A DNA stretch of 64,000 nucleotides from Streptomyces sp. NBC_01294 (GTDB taxonomy: Bacteria; Actinomycetota; Actinomycetes; Streptomycetales; Streptomycetaceae). This document shows, in pieces, positions 53,264 to 62,293 of this stretch. The translations under genes were made by a program, and so were the position numbers. The stretch's first letter is position 1; each line of letters begins with the position of its first letter. Below the pieces are notes generated by a model, which saw only the letters and a program-made list of their open reading frames with translations, did not search any database and was not told the DNA's origin. Location of the stretch: the NCBI RefSeq assembly GCF_035917235.1, contig NZ_CP108423.1, positions 7,407,501 through 7,471,500 of the forward strand. The letters run 5' to 3'.

Positions 53264-53677
53264 TCAGGCGGGAGGCAGTTGATCTTGGCGGTCCTTTTTG
53301 CTCGTCTCCTGGCGATCCTGTTCGACTTCCGCGCTTTCCCGGTCGATCTCTTTGGCGAGGAAGTAGTTGAGCGCTGTTCGGATCGCAGCAATCGCGGCGA
53401 GTTGTCCGATGTCGGTGAAAGTCGGCGCCACGGCCGTGCGCAGAACATCGGCCGCCAGCTGGAACTCCAGCCCCAGCGCGATGAACCTGCTGAGGTTCAG
53501 GCGGATCTGGTTGTACTTCCGTTCCCTCCCGTGGTCCTTGACCAGCACCGCCAGGAAGCGGCCGAATGCCCAGACGGCGCCGACGAAGATGATCAACGCG
53601 CCGATGCTCTCCACGATGCGTGCCAGGAGATCGATCGCGTCGCTGAGCCACGATTCCGGGAGCACCTCGATAGACAT
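53264..53677 (-). CDS. DUF1622-family membrane protein
   Basis: 137 residues from the ATG at 53675-53677; another ATG six codons upstream is possible. The main membrane helix is IGALIIFVGAVWAFGRFLAV. The conserved DUF1622 part reads RLNLSRFIALGLEFQLAADVLRTAVAPTF and AIAAIRTALNYFLAKEID. Family function is unknown; it is found widely in bacteria as a small inner-membrane protein. It is followed by a small membrane gene 9 bp downstream and preceded by a larger membrane gene at 53776. Confidence 0.85.
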   Translation of the reverse strand: MSIEVLPESWLSDAIDLLARIVESIGALIIFVGAVWAFGRFLAVLVKDHGRERKYNQIRLNLSRFIALGLEFQLAADVLRTAVAPTFTDIGQLAAIAAIRTALNYFLAKEIDRESAEVEQDRQETSKKDRQDQLPPA

Positions 53678-53775
53678 GATCACGTCTTTCGGCATACCCG
53701 CGCGGGACCCCGTCTCTGCGCGGAGGCGGTGAACACGGCTCGAACAGCCCACCCCGGAGTGCAGCGAAGTGGGTT

Positions 53776-54372
53776 TCAGTAGCGACGGATGGACGCTCGT
53801 TCGGCACAGTCGGTCGGGGGCTGGTTGCCGCTGACGCTGAAATCCGTGCAGGTGAGGAACAGGTAATTGAACTCCCCGAGCAGGTAGGCCAGGATTCCCA
53901 CGGTGATCGTGGCGCCGACGGCTCCCAAGCGGTGAAACAGGGAGAGCGTCGCGTAGTCAGGCACCAGGATTTTCGACAGCAGCCACGTCAGTATCGGGGC
54001 GCCAACCAGGGTCAGCGCCATCTCGAAATATTGAATGAAGTGAAAATCGCCTCCTCTCGGCAACATGATGGCCAGGATGATCCATGTGGAGGGCAGTGCA
54101 AGGGCAATCCAGCCACCCCAAGGAATTGCACCTCTGCTGCGTAGAACCACACCCGAGAACAATACAGTCGTGGCCACTGCCCAAATGGTCATCAAGGTGT
54201 TGAAGTAGATTGCACCGTATGCGCCGAGCGTAAAAGCAGGCCACCAGATGACGAGCGTTCCAGCCACCGATGCAGTGGAAATGGCACGCAGAGTGGGGTC
54301 GATTCCTGGCGGGCTCACCGTCACCTCAGGGCTCGGATCGGGAGGCACTCCACCAGCCACTTTCGCTCCCAC
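53776..54372 (-). CDS. Polytopic membrane protein of unknown function
   Basis: 198 residues with five hydrophobic segments, including LVIWWPAFTLGAYGAIYFNTL, WIALALPSTWIILAIMLPRGG, FEMALTLVGAPILTWLLSKIL and VGATITVGILAYLLGEFNY. The N-terminal 25 residues are Pro/Ser-rich. No family was recognised. Codons are visibly less GC-biased than in the left part of the window. It lies in the stretch between transposase remnants and the sulfur genes, and it may be acquired DNA. Confidence 0.6.
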   Translation of the reverse strand: MGAKVAGGVPPDPSPEVTVSPPGIDPTLRAISTASVAGTLVIWWPAFTLGAYGAIYFNTLMTIWAVATTVLFSGVVLRSRGAIPWGGWIALALPSTWIILAIMLPRGGDFHFIQYFEMALTLVGAPILTWLLSKILVPDYATLSLFHRLGAVGATITVGILAYLLGEFNYLFLTCTDFSVSGNQPPTDCAERASIRRY

Positions 54373-54672
54373 TGTTCAGCACAGCATGCCCGGACGAGTC
54401 GCTCAGCGCACCCATTCGTGCGACGTAGGCCACGCCTCCCGTCGACGATAGAGGGACGCGTCTTTCGGGTGACAGCGACTCACCGACCGCGAAGTGAGGT
54501 GATTCGGCTCGCGCCCAGAGAAACGCCGGCAGACAGTGCCGGAAATCGCGGTCACGGCCGAGGCCGTGGTGGAGGGGCGAGCTGGTCCTGATGGAGACCC
54601 CGATGTGGCTGCACTTCCATGTCATGCGGTGTTGTGCCGCCGATATCGGGTTGGGATCCCGACAATGACGGG
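54373..54672. other. Divergent spacer before the SulP gene
   Basis: 300 bp between the divergent membrane-protein and SulP genes. I see no gene or clear motif in it beyond general promoter-like mixed composition. Confidence 0.4.
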
Positions 54673-56367
54673 GTGAAGGCGAGCCGGTTGTCATTGTGGA
54701 ATGCGGTACCGCTGTTCGGGCAGCTGAGGCACTGTTCGTTGCGCTCAGTGCGCGGGGATGTCGTGGCCGGGTTCGCGGTCGCGGTGACGCTGGTGCCCCA
54801 GGGCCTGGGTTACGGGCAGTTGGCGGGTTTGCCGCCGGTTGTAGGGCTGTACACCGCTGTCGGGGCGATGGTGGTGTTCGCCCTGGTGACGTCCACACGT
54901 GTGATCGCGGTCGGCCCTTCGTCGACCCTGGCCATCATGACGTTCACTGCAGTGAGCTCCCGCGCTGACGGCGACGCCGGGCGGGCTGCGTCACTGGCGG
55001 CATGTCTGGCGCTGATGACGGGGGCCCTGCTGTTGCTGCCCGGGCGGCTGCGCGGGCTGACCAGTCTCCTGTCGGCGCCGGTGCTGCTCGGATATCTGGC
55101 AGGGACGGCTGTGCAGGTCATGGCCAGTCAGGTGGGCAAGCTGGTGGGCGTGAAGACGGACAGTGACCATCCCATGGTCAAAGTGTGGGAGGTGCTCACC
55201 CATCTGGACCAGGTGCAGTGGGTGACCGCCGCCGTCGGTGTGGCCACTCTCCTCGCACTCGTCCTGCTCAAGCCGGTGTTCCACGCCGTGCCCGTCCTGC
55301 GCGCGGTGCCCGTCACACCCGTGGTCTGTGTGGTGGCGGTCGCCGTATCGGCCGCTGCGGATCTGGCCGGTCACGGCGTGGCGATGACCGGCCGTATCGC
55401 CGGCGGCCTGCCTGCCCCCGGCTGGCCGGGGGTGAGCGCCGCGGACGTGTGGGCGCTGCTGCCCGCCGCGGCCGGCATGGCCATGATCGCGTCGATCGAA
55501 GGGACGGCGGCCCTGCACCGTACAGCACTTCCCTCTGCGCCGCGGATCTCATTGGTCCGGGAGTCGGTTGCGATGGGTGCGGCGAGCGCGGGCGCGGGCG
55601 CCTTGGGTGGCTTCGCGGCGATGCCGGGTACGCAGCGCACCCTGTCCGCACGCGGCGCGGGGGCCCACTCGCAGCTGTTCCAGTTGGTGTGCGCGGGCTT
55701 TGTGGTGGTCGGCATCCTCACCACCGGTCCGGTGATCGCGCTGTTGCCGGTGACGGTGCTGGCCGCCGTGGTCATGGTGTCGGCCTCGCACCTGTTCGAC
55801 TTCGCGGGCTTCGAGCGGTTGTGGCACGGCTGGCGCAGGGAGAGTGTGCTGGCGATCGTGACGATGGCCAGTGTGGTGGCTCTCGGTGTGCTCTACGGAT
55901 TGCTGGTGGCCGTCGTCCTGGCGCTGATGCAGCTGCTTCGCCGCGTTGCCTGGCCTCACGACGCCGTGCTCGTCGTCCCCGACGACGGCCGGCCGCCCCA
56001 CGAGGTTGCTCCGGATGAGGCAGTCGGTACGGATGTGCTGATCTACCGTGTGGACGCGCCGTTGTTCTTCGCCAACGCCGGCCGGATCTCGCAGCGGATC
56101 CACACCCTGGCGGCTGCCCGGTCGCCGTATCCGCGGTATGTGGTCCTGGACGCCGAGGTGGTGTTCTACCTCGACGCCACCGCCGCGGAAACCCTCGCCC
56201 AGCTCGCCACCGACCTGAGGGCGCGTGACTGCCAGCTGGTGGTCGCCCGCCCTCGGGAGCAGGTGCTGACCACGCTGCGTGAAAGCCCTTACCAGGATGG
56301 CGCTACTCGGCAGCTACCCGTCTTCCCCAGCGTGCGCGAGGCATACGACGCCCTGCGGCAGCGCTGA
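54673..56367 (+). CDS. SulP-family anion permease with C-terminal STAS domain (sulfate-type)
   Basis: About 564 residues from the GTG at 54673; an in-frame ATG 54 bp upstream exists, and neither has a clear ribosome site. The transmembrane part begins RGDVVAGFAVAVTLVPQGLGYGQLAGLPPVVGLYTA, the SulP signature, with VGPSSTLAIMTFTAVSS and GFAAMPGTQRTLSARGAGAHSQLFQ later. The C-terminal STAS domain (about 430-560) has LIYRVDAPLFFANAG and VVLDAEVVFYLDATAAETL. SulP proteins carry sulfate, bicarbonate or related anions. Downstream sulfatase genes make sulfate the likely substrate; this is inference. Confidence 0.92.
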   Translation: MKASRLSLWNAVPLFGQLRHCSLRSVRGDVVAGFAVAVTLVPQGLGYGQLAGLPPVVGLYTAVGAMVVFALVTSTRVIAVGPSSTLAIMTFTAVSSRADGDAGRAASLAACLALMTGALLLLPGRLRGLTSLLSAPVLLGYLAGTAVQVMASQVGKLVGVKTDSDHPMVKVWEVLTHLDQVQWVTAAVGVATLLALVLLKPVFHAVPVLRAVPVTPVVCVVAVAVSAAADLAGHGVAMTGRIAGGLPAPGWPGVSAADVWALLPAAAGMAMIASIEGTAALHRTALPSAPRISLVRESVAMGAASAGAGALGGFAAMPGTQRTLSARGAGAHSQLFQLVCAGFVVVGILTTGPVIALLPVTVLAAVVMVSASHLFDFAGFERLWHGWRRESVLAIVTMASVVALGVLYGLLVAVVLALMQLLRRVAWPHDAVLVVPDDGRPPHEVAPDEAVGTDVLIYRVDAPLFFANAGRISQRIHTLAAARSPYPRYVVLDAEVVFYLDATAAETLAQLATDLRARDCQLVVARPREQVLTTLRESPYQDGATRQLPVFPSVREAYDALRQR

Positions 56368-56481
56368 CCACACCGCTGCCGTGCCCGGCGTGACGCCGTG
56401 TCGACCCCCGCCCCAGGACGCGGGCTGCATCAGAATCGCGTGGAGCACTCGCATCCCCTCATTCCCTGTGAAGGACGGACG

Positions 56482-57468
56482 ATGTCTGACAGTGAGTTGA
56501 CCTCCGGTTGCTGCATCCCGTCCCGGCCGGACCCGGTGCAACTGGTGGCCGAGTCGGCGGCGGGAGGGGAGCGGGTATCGCCTGCGGTAGGCGGCACGGA
56601 CCGTGAGGGCATGGTGAGGTTGGGCGAGGCGGCTTTCCTGATGGGCTCCCAGGACGCGTGGGCGTTGCCGGGTGACGGTGAGGGTCCGGTCCACGAGGTG
56701 TCGCTTGCCCCGTACTGGATCGACCGCTGCGCGGTCTCCAACGCCGACTTCGCGGCCTTCACCGCCGCGACCGGCTACGTGACGGATGCCGAGCGGTACG
56801 AGTGGTCGTTCGTCTTCGTCGGCCTGTTGCCCGCCGGTTTCCCGGACACACGGGCCGTTGCGGCGGCCCCCTGGTGGCGTCAGGTCCACGGAGCGTCCTG
56901 GAGTCGTCCTGAGGGCCCCGGCTCCGACGTAGCCGGGCGCGGCGACCACCCGGTGGTCCACGTCTCGTGGAACGACGCCCGCACGTACGCGGCGTGGGCG
57001 GGCAAGCGGCTGCCGACGGAAGCCGAGTGGGAGTACGCCGCCCGCGGCGGCCTCGAACAGGCCGCCTTCCCCTGGGGGAACGACCTGGAGCCGGACGGTG
57101 AGCGCCGGATGAACGTGTGGCAGGGCCGCTTCCCCGACCACCACACGCGCGCGGACGGCTGGTACGGCACCGCCCCGGTGACCGCCTACGCGCCGGGCGG
57201 TCACGGCCTGTACAACGCGTGCGGCAACGTCTGGGAGTGGTGCGCGGACTGGTACGCCCCGAACTACTACCGGCGCAGCCCGAGGGACAATCCCCAGGGG
57301 CCCGCGCTCGGCACCGCAAGGGTGATCCGCGGCGGCTCCTACCTGTGCCATGCCTCCTATTGCCGCCGCTATCGGGTGGCAGCCCGCAGCTCCAGCACCC
57401 CGGACAGCAGCACGGGCCACCAGGGGTTCCGCTGCGCAGCGGACGCCGGGCCCGTCGTCTCTCGTTGA
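56482..57468 (+). CDS. Formylglycine-generating enzyme (sulfatase-activating)
   Basis: 328 residues from the ATG at 56482 with AAGGACGG upstream. An FGE/SUMF1 domain: MVRLGEAAFLMGSQDAWALPG, NADFAAFTAATGYVTDAER, HPVVHVSWNDARTYAAWAGKRLPTEAEWEYAARGG, CGNVWEWCADWY, and the end SYLCHASYCRRYRVAARSS. C289 and C294 match the spaced active-site cysteines that bind copper and oxidise the sulfatase cysteine. It converts Cys to formylglycine in the convergent sulfatase encoded 50 bp downstream. Both catalytic cysteines are present, so it should be active. Confidence 0.96.
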   Translation: MSDSELTSGCCIPSRPDPVQLVAESAAGGERVSPAVGGTDREGMVRLGEAAFLMGSQDAWALPGDGEGPVHEVSLAPYWIDRCAVSNADFAAFTAATGYVTDAERYEWSFVFVGLLPAGFPDTRAVAAAPWWRQVHGASWSRPEGPGSDVAGRGDHPVVHVSWNDARTYAAWAGKRLPTEAEWEYAARGGLEQAAFPWGNDLEPDGERRMNVWQGRFPDHHTRADGWYGTAPVTAYAPGGHGLYNACGNVWEWCADWYAPNYYRRSPRDNPQGPALGTARVIRGGSYLCHASYCRRYRVAARSSSTPDSSTGHQGFRCAADAGPVVSR

Positions 57469-57518
57469 CGGACCCGGCGCAGAGGGCCGGTGCGGGACTG
57501 CAGCCCCAGGTGCCCGGT

Positions 57519-59870
57519 TCAGTCGCGGTGGAACATTCCGATGAGTTCCTTCTCCAGGTCCTCGAAGGGTTCTCCGCTGACGTCGACCACTACTTCACGG
57601 ATCGTGCCGCCGAGGAAGGCGAAGGGGGATTCGTAGTCGCTGGAGACCGGCTGGCTGCTGTCGCGGCCGACTGCGAGGCCTTCGCCGACCAGGGAGAAGT
57701 GGCCGGGCTGGGTCTTGATGTCCGCTTCGGCGACCTTCCGGTCGCCGATGAAGAGGGCGAGCGTTCCGTTCGTGCTGCCCTGCTCGTCACGGTCACCGGC
57801 CCGGAAGACGGCCGAGAAGCTGAGGTCGCCGGTGCCGACCCGGTCGGGTGAGCTGACCTTCTGCTCCGTGCGGCCGAGCCAGTTGTACACGTAGTGCAGG
57901 TGCCCGTCCTTGAGGTACAGGCTGTGGCCGCCGAAGCGGCCGCCGTGGGAGAAGAGCACACCTTGGGCCTCGGGGGTGTCCAGGTGCGTCTCGGCGACGA
58001 TCGAGTAGGACCGTCCACGGATGTTGACGGCTGCGGACTCGGGTACGTCGGCGCACCCGGGGTAGTAGACGTACCGGTCCCGGGGCTTGCTGAGCTGGGG
58101 CCGCGGGGTGGACAGGATGTCCACGGGGCTGCGGTCGTCCAGAGGCAGACCGTTGTACTTCTCGGCCTCCGCCTTCCACAGGGCCTTGAGTTCCTCCAGC
58201 TTTTCCGGATGTTCGGCGGCCAGGTCCCGGTTCTCCGACCGGTCCTCCCGCAGGTTGTACAGCTCCCAGACGTCGTCGCCGAAGTGGCTCCAGTTGGAAG
58301 GCGCCGGCGGGTGCATGGTCGCGGCATGCCAGCCGTCGTGCCAGATCCCACGGGTGCCGAGCATGGTGTAGAACTGCGTCTGCCGCGGATCGGGTGCCTG
58401 CTCGTCCTGCAGAGCCTTCCGGAGGCTGGCGCCCTCCAGCGGGCTCTGTTTGACGCCCTTCACCACGTCAGGGGGCGTGATGCCGAGCAGGTCGTAGATG
58501 GTCGGCACGATGTCGATGGCGTGCACGTACTGGTGGCGGGTCTCCCCACGCTGTTTGATGCCCTTGGGCCAGGCGATGATCGCCGGGTCGGCGATACCGC
58601 CCTCGTAGGAGACCCAGCGCTTCCAGTACTTGAAGGGGGTGTTGAACGCCCACGCCCACCCGGTCGGGTAGTGGTTGTAGGTCTTCGGGCTGCCCAGCTC
58701 GTCGAGGTGACGCAGGTTCTCGGCGATGTCGTCGGCCACGCCGTTGAAGAAGTTGTTCTCGTTCATCGAGCCGTTCGGACCGCCCTCCGCGCTGGCCCCG
58801 TTGTCCGACACGGCGACGATGATCGTGTTCTCCAGCTGCCCGGACTCCTCCAGGTAGTCCAGCAGGCGCCCGATCTGATCGTCGGTGTAGGAGACGAAGC
58901 CGGCGAAGACCTCGGCCATCCTGGCGAACAGGCGCTTCTCTTCGGCGCTCAGCGACTCCCACGGGCGGACGTAATCCGTGGCCGGCCACGGCTGACCCGA
59001 AGGGCCGGTCGTCTCCGGTTCACCGTGCGGATTGATCGGGGTGAGCTCGGTGCCCTCCGGCATGATGCCCAGCTCGATCTGCCGCTGAAGCGTCAGGCGC
59101 CGGTAGATCTCGTAGCCGTCGTCGAACTTCCCCGCGTACCGGTCCGCCCACTCCTTGAAGATGTGGTGCGGCGCATGGCCGGCGCCCGGGCAGAAGTAGG
59201 TGAACCAGGGCTTGTCCGGCGCGATCACCTTGGCTTCCCTGATGAACTGGATGGTCCGGTCCGTCAGGTCCTTCGACAGGTGGTACCCCTGCTCCGGGGT
59301 GTAGGGCGGCTCGATCGGATGGTTGTCGTAGAACAGGTCGGGGTAGTACTGATCGGCCTCGCCGCCAAGGAATCCGTAGAAGCGCTCGAACCCCCGGCCC
59401 AGCGGCCAGTACCGCTTCGAGGACGCCATGTTGGCCTCCTCCGAAGGGCACAGGTGCCACTTGCCCAGGGCATAGGTGTTCCAGCCCCGCTCGACCAGCA
59501 CCTCGGCCAGGGTGCCGTTCTCGAACGGGATACGACCGCTGGAACCGGGGAAGCCGCTGGTCATCTCCGCGACGCATGCCATGCCGTTGCTGGTCGCGTT
59601 CCGCCCGGTCAGCAGGGACGCACGCGTCGGGGAGCACAGGGCGGTGGTGTGGAAGTTGGTGAACTTCACCCCCATATCCGCGATCCGGCGCATCGCGGGG
59701 GTCTCCACCAGCCCGCCGAAGATGTCGAACGTGCCGAAGCCGACGTCGTCCCACACCAGATACAGCACGTTCGGCGCGCCCTCAGGGGCCTCCGGCTGCT
59801 TGTACGGCTCCCAGTCCGGCACCGACTCCCGGATGTCCTCTTGGATCACGCCCCTGAACGGAACGGGCAT
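57519..59870 (-). CDS. Cys-type arylsulfatase
   Basis: 783 residues from the ATG at 59868-59870, with GAGGAG six bases upstream; two upstream ATG/GTG starts are less well placed. The active-site box LCSPTRASLLTGRN contains C79, the residue turned into formylglycine (C-x-P-x-R motif). Metal ligands are expected in VLYLVWDDVGFG and IVAVSDNGAS. Other sulfatase segments: LGKWHLCPS and SYEGGIADPAIIAWPKG. The C-terminal 200 residues form a beta-rich domain of the large arylsulfatase type. No signal peptide is evident, so it is probably cytoplasmic. It converges with the maturation gene and probably feeds sulfate from organosulfates. Confidence 0.96.
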   Translation of the reverse strand: MPVPFRGVIQEDIRESVPDWEPYKQPEAPEGAPNVLYLVWDDVGFGTFDIFGGLVETPAMRRIADMGVKFTNFHTTALCSPTRASLLTGRNATSNGMACVAEMTSGFPGSSGRIPFENGTLAEVLVERGWNTYALGKWHLCPSEEANMASSKRYWPLGRGFERFYGFLGGEADQYYPDLFYDNHPIEPPYTPEQGYHLSKDLTDRTIQFIREAKVIAPDKPWFTYFCPGAGHAPHHIFKEWADRYAGKFDDGYEIYRRLTLQRQIELGIMPEGTELTPINPHGEPETTGPSGQPWPATDYVRPWESLSAEEKRLFARMAEVFAGFVSYTDDQIGRLLDYLEESGQLENTIIVAVSDNGASAEGGPNGSMNENNFFNGVADDIAENLRHLDELGSPKTYNHYPTGWAWAFNTPFKYWKRWVSYEGGIADPAIIAWPKGIKQRGETRHQYVHAIDIVPTIYDLLGITPPDVVKGVKQSPLEGASLRKALQDEQAPDPRQTQFYTMLGTRGIWHDGWHAATMHPPAPSNWSHFGDDVWELYNLREDRSENRDLAAEHPEKLEELKALWKAEAEKYNGLPLDDRSPVDILSTPRPQLSKPRDRYVYYPGCADVPESAAVNIRGRSYSIVAETHLDTPEAQGVLFSHGGRFGGHSLYLKDGHLHYVYNWLGRTEQKVSSPDRVGTGDLSFSAVFRAGDRDEQGSTNGTLALFIGDRKVAEADIKTQPGHFSLVGEGLAVGRDSSQPVSSDYESPFAFLGGTIREVVVDVSGEPFEDLEKELIGMFHRD

Positions 59871-60119
59871 CCTCATCTCCTCAGCTTCGCAGTGGACCCT
59901 GCCTGCTCTGGGGAACGTATGCCGCAACCACCGTGTCCGCTTGCGCTACGCCCCTGGGATTGGTCCGGAAGAGGCCCTTCGTACCTCACGCGGCCGTATC
60001 AGCCAGTGCTCCACCGGACGCTGCGCAATGATGAGCCGTTGGGCGGTGACCTGACCCCCGCCGTGCTGATGCGCCCGTCTGCCGCCTGTTCACCCGCCCA
60101 GCCGAAAGGCCGAACCACC

Positions 60120-60617
60120 ATGGCCCACCAACTGCGCTCCGAAGACCCCGGCTTCCTCGAACGCGCGCCTGTACGGCGAACCCGGAGCAGAGACATCCGC
60201 GCATCGGCCGACGCCATCTTCGACCAGCTCGCGGCCCACCCCGAGAACTGGCCCCGCTGGTTCGGGCCGGCCAACGAATGCCGCTATGAAGGAACGCCGC
60301 CGTACGGGGTGGGAACAGTGCGCTACCTACGCCTGTGCAAGGTGATCCGCGCCCACGAGAAACTGCTCGTCTGGGACTCCCCCGGACGATTCGTCTACCA
60401 GGTCCACGACACCAATGCGCGCGGCGTCGCAGCCATGATGGAGCAGTGGACCCTGACACCCTCGGCCGACGGACGCACCCGAGTCAGCTGGACCATCGCA
60501 GTCGACTGCTCAGCCCCTGTGCACCTGCTGCTCCGGGCAACACAACGTCGTCTGGACAAGATCTTCCAAGAGGGGATGAAGCGTCTGGAACACCTGTGCA
60601 GCCACCCTGACAGGTGA
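60120..60617 (+). CDS. SRPBCC-family protein (polyketide cyclase/START-like)
   Basis: 165 residues from the ATG at 60120, with GAAAGG upstream. Long open frames crossing this site belong to the opposite strand's sulfatase and are not used. A helix-grip fold is indicated by RDIRASADAIFDQLAAHPENWPRWFGP, strands VGTVRYLRLCKVIRAHEKLLVWDSPG, and RTRVSWTIAVDCSAPVHLLL. These proteins bind hydrophobic ligands. It is divergent from the sulfatase (250 bp apart). A perfect stem-loop starts at its stop codon. Confidence 0.85.
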   Translation: MAHQLRSEDPGFLERAPVRRTRSRDIRASADAIFDQLAAHPENWPRWFGPANECRYEGTPPYGVGTVRYLRLCKVIRAHEKLLVWDSPGRFVYQVHDTNARGVAAMMEQWTLTPSADGRTRVSWTIAVDCSAPVHLLLRATQRRLDKIFQEGMKRLEHLCSHPDR

Positions 60618-60651
60618 TCGGGCTGCAGGGCCACCTCGCGGCAGCCCGATC
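60616..60651 (+). terminator. 11-bp perfect stem-loop at the SRPBCC stop
   Basis: GATCGGGCTGC (60616-60626) and GCAGCCCGATC (60641-60651) pair exactly across a 14-base loop, starting inside the stop codon. Strong GC stem without a U-run, as for Streptomyces terminators. Confidence 0.65.
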
Positions 60652-61257
60652 GGTTGCGGCAACAGCACCCCCTCCGGAGTCGACGTCCAATCGCGCACCA
60701 CATTGAGAGCACGCGCGACGACCGCAAGGACTGCCTTACCCCTCAGCCGCGTGCACCGCCCAAGGCCTCGTCCCAGACGGCCCGGCCCGTGAGCCACGCC
60801 TTTCTTCGCGAGGGGGACCCGGTGACGGTTGATCCGGTCACCGAGGCGGAGCCGCTGGTAACCCGCGGCCGCCTGGGCGGGACAGTACGCAGGCACTTCG
60901 CGCACCCGCCCGGGCAGACCCCCAGGCGGTCACCACCCCGAGACGGTCTGGCACCTCACGACCAAACACACCCTGGCCGACTGGGCGAGCTCTCGTCCCG
61001 AGCGCCCTGGGGACACCTGCAAGGCGGAGGGCGAGAAGATCGTGCCGGCCGCGCAGGAAGAGGCGGTGGTCGCGCCGGCCGCCGTTGATGAGGAGGAGCT
61101 TCGACGTCGTGCCATGGAGCCGGGGAACGGGCTCTCGCTCACGCCCAGTCGATTCCGGGGGTCGGCGAGTGAGCTGGGCCGTGTCGAGCGGCCGTTTGCT
61201 GTGGCGGAACGTCACGCTGTGCGGCCCGTCGCCGGGCCGCACAGCGTAGTCTGCTTG
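60652..61257. other. Gene-poor region with no recognisable intact gene
   Basis: 606 bp. Both strands carry open frames (for example one on the plus strand reading WHLTTKHTLADWASSRPERP), but none has a convincing start, ribosome site or family match. Broken coding sequence in a decaying island is likely. No RNA gene was seen. Confidence 0.5.
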
Positions 61258-61473
61258 TCAGTCGCAGTCGTCATACCCTCCGCCCCAGTCGTCGTCGTAC
61301 CCACCGTGGCCGTAATCGTCGTCGTCGTCCCAGCCGCCACCCTGGACGGAGGCGACAGAGTAGGTCGGCGTTGCCGCCGAGGCCGTACCTGCGGCTCCGA
61401 GGGCGGCGCCACCGGCCATCAGAACGCCGATGGCGGACACCGCGAAGAGTCGCTTCACTCTCAGTGCCTGCAT
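61258..61473 (-). CDS. Small secreted Asp/Gly-rich protein
   Basis: 71 residues from the ATG at 61471-61473, preceded by GAAGGG. A Sec signal peptide is clear: LRVKRLFAVSAIGVLMAGGAALGAAGTASA, with cleavage likely after ASA. The mature part of about 37 residues ends in an Asp/Gly/Tyr-rich stretch with GWDDDDDYGHGGYDDDWGGG and a final Cys. Six or more clustered acidic residues suggest calcium or metal binding. It stands alone. No family was recognised. Confidence 0.72.
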   Translation of the reverse strand: MQALRVKRLFAVSAIGVLMAGGAALGAAGTASAATPTYSVASVQGGGWDDDDDYGHGGYDDDWGGGYDDCD

Positions 61474-61555
61474 GGTTCAAAACCCTTCTCGTTGTTGTGC
61501 CACTCGCTGCGGCGCGAAGTTGTTCTGCTTCCTTACATAAGAGGCGTACGCGGAT

Positions 61556-61573
61556 TATGCGGGAGGCCGCATA
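61556..61573. promoter_or_regulatory. 7-bp perfect dyad upstream of the secreted-protein gene
   Basis: TATGCGG (61556-61562) and CCGCATA (61567-61573) enclose GAGG. It sits 83 bp before the secreted-protein start on the minus strand, in the expected promoter zone. Confidence 0.4.
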
Positions 61574-61677
61574 GATGCAAATGAGCGCACGTCCGCCGTC
61601 AACGCGGCCTCGTCGGGCCACGGACTCGCTGGGCTGGTGCGTACGGTTCGTGACCGCCGCGCACTCTGGGCTCGTTA

Positions 61678-61698
61678 CTGCGGGAGTGATTCCCGCAG
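61678..61698. terminator. 8-bp perfect stem-loop
   Basis: CTGCGGGA (61678-61685) and TCCCGCAG (61691-61698) flank a 5-base loop in the gene-poor stretch. Whether it ends transcription is unknown. Confidence 0.35.
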
Positions 61699-62293
61699 TC
61701 GCGGCCAACAGCCACATATGATTCTAGTAATACATTTGCAACTCGGCATCTCGGGTGGGGAGCCAGAACGCCTGCTCGCCACGGCCCGAGCTGACGGCTG
61801 GCTCGGCGTCGGCCCGGCCACCAACAGGGCTTCTGCTCCTGCCTGCCCCTTGAGGCCCGGTCCCGCGCCGACTGGACGTAAGCCGGGGACGAGGTGCTGG
61901 TCGCGGACACCGCCGTCTTCGAGCACGGAGTGCTGGAGCAAAGCCTGCTTGGGGGCGCAGACGGCGCCTTCGCTCGGACTCGCCGGCGATGTCCCTGAGG
62001 GCCGCTGATGACTGCAAGGCTCCGTCATTTTGTTTGACTGCTAAGGCAGTCCGCCGACCTCCCCGCGGCCGTCAGCGCGTTGCGGGTCTGCGACGTGGTG
62101 CTCTGGATGCATCACCGTACGGATCACCAACGGAGAAGCTGCACCGGGATCTGAAGTCCGTCGGTCTCACCCGAGGAAGCCTTCCGCTCGGAGGACCGAC
62201 GGCCTCGTGTCCCCGGCGAAACACCCCAGTGACCTGCGGTGTACCAAAGTGCCAACTATCTCTCTGATTCCATACCCGCAGTTGCTGAACCTT

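Larger units (their letters stand above)
61474..62293. other. Non-coding or decayed region between secreted-protein gene and ISAzo13 element
   Basis: 820 bp. It contains two perfect stem-loops (61556-61573 and 61678-61698). Several short open frames exist on both strands, but none has a start with a ribosome site and a recognisable protein. It likely holds the promoter of the secreted-protein gene at its left end. Confidence 0.45.

Noticed and set aside
57894..60617. A 907-codon plus-strand frame ending at the SRPBCC stop
   Set aside because: The first 740 codons are antisense to the sulfatase, while the last 165 codons have their own ribosome site and SRPBCC motifs.
60652..61257. Possible transposase or toxin fragments in the gene-poor stretch
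   Set aside because: Open frames on both strands give no recognisable motif; I could not support any family.
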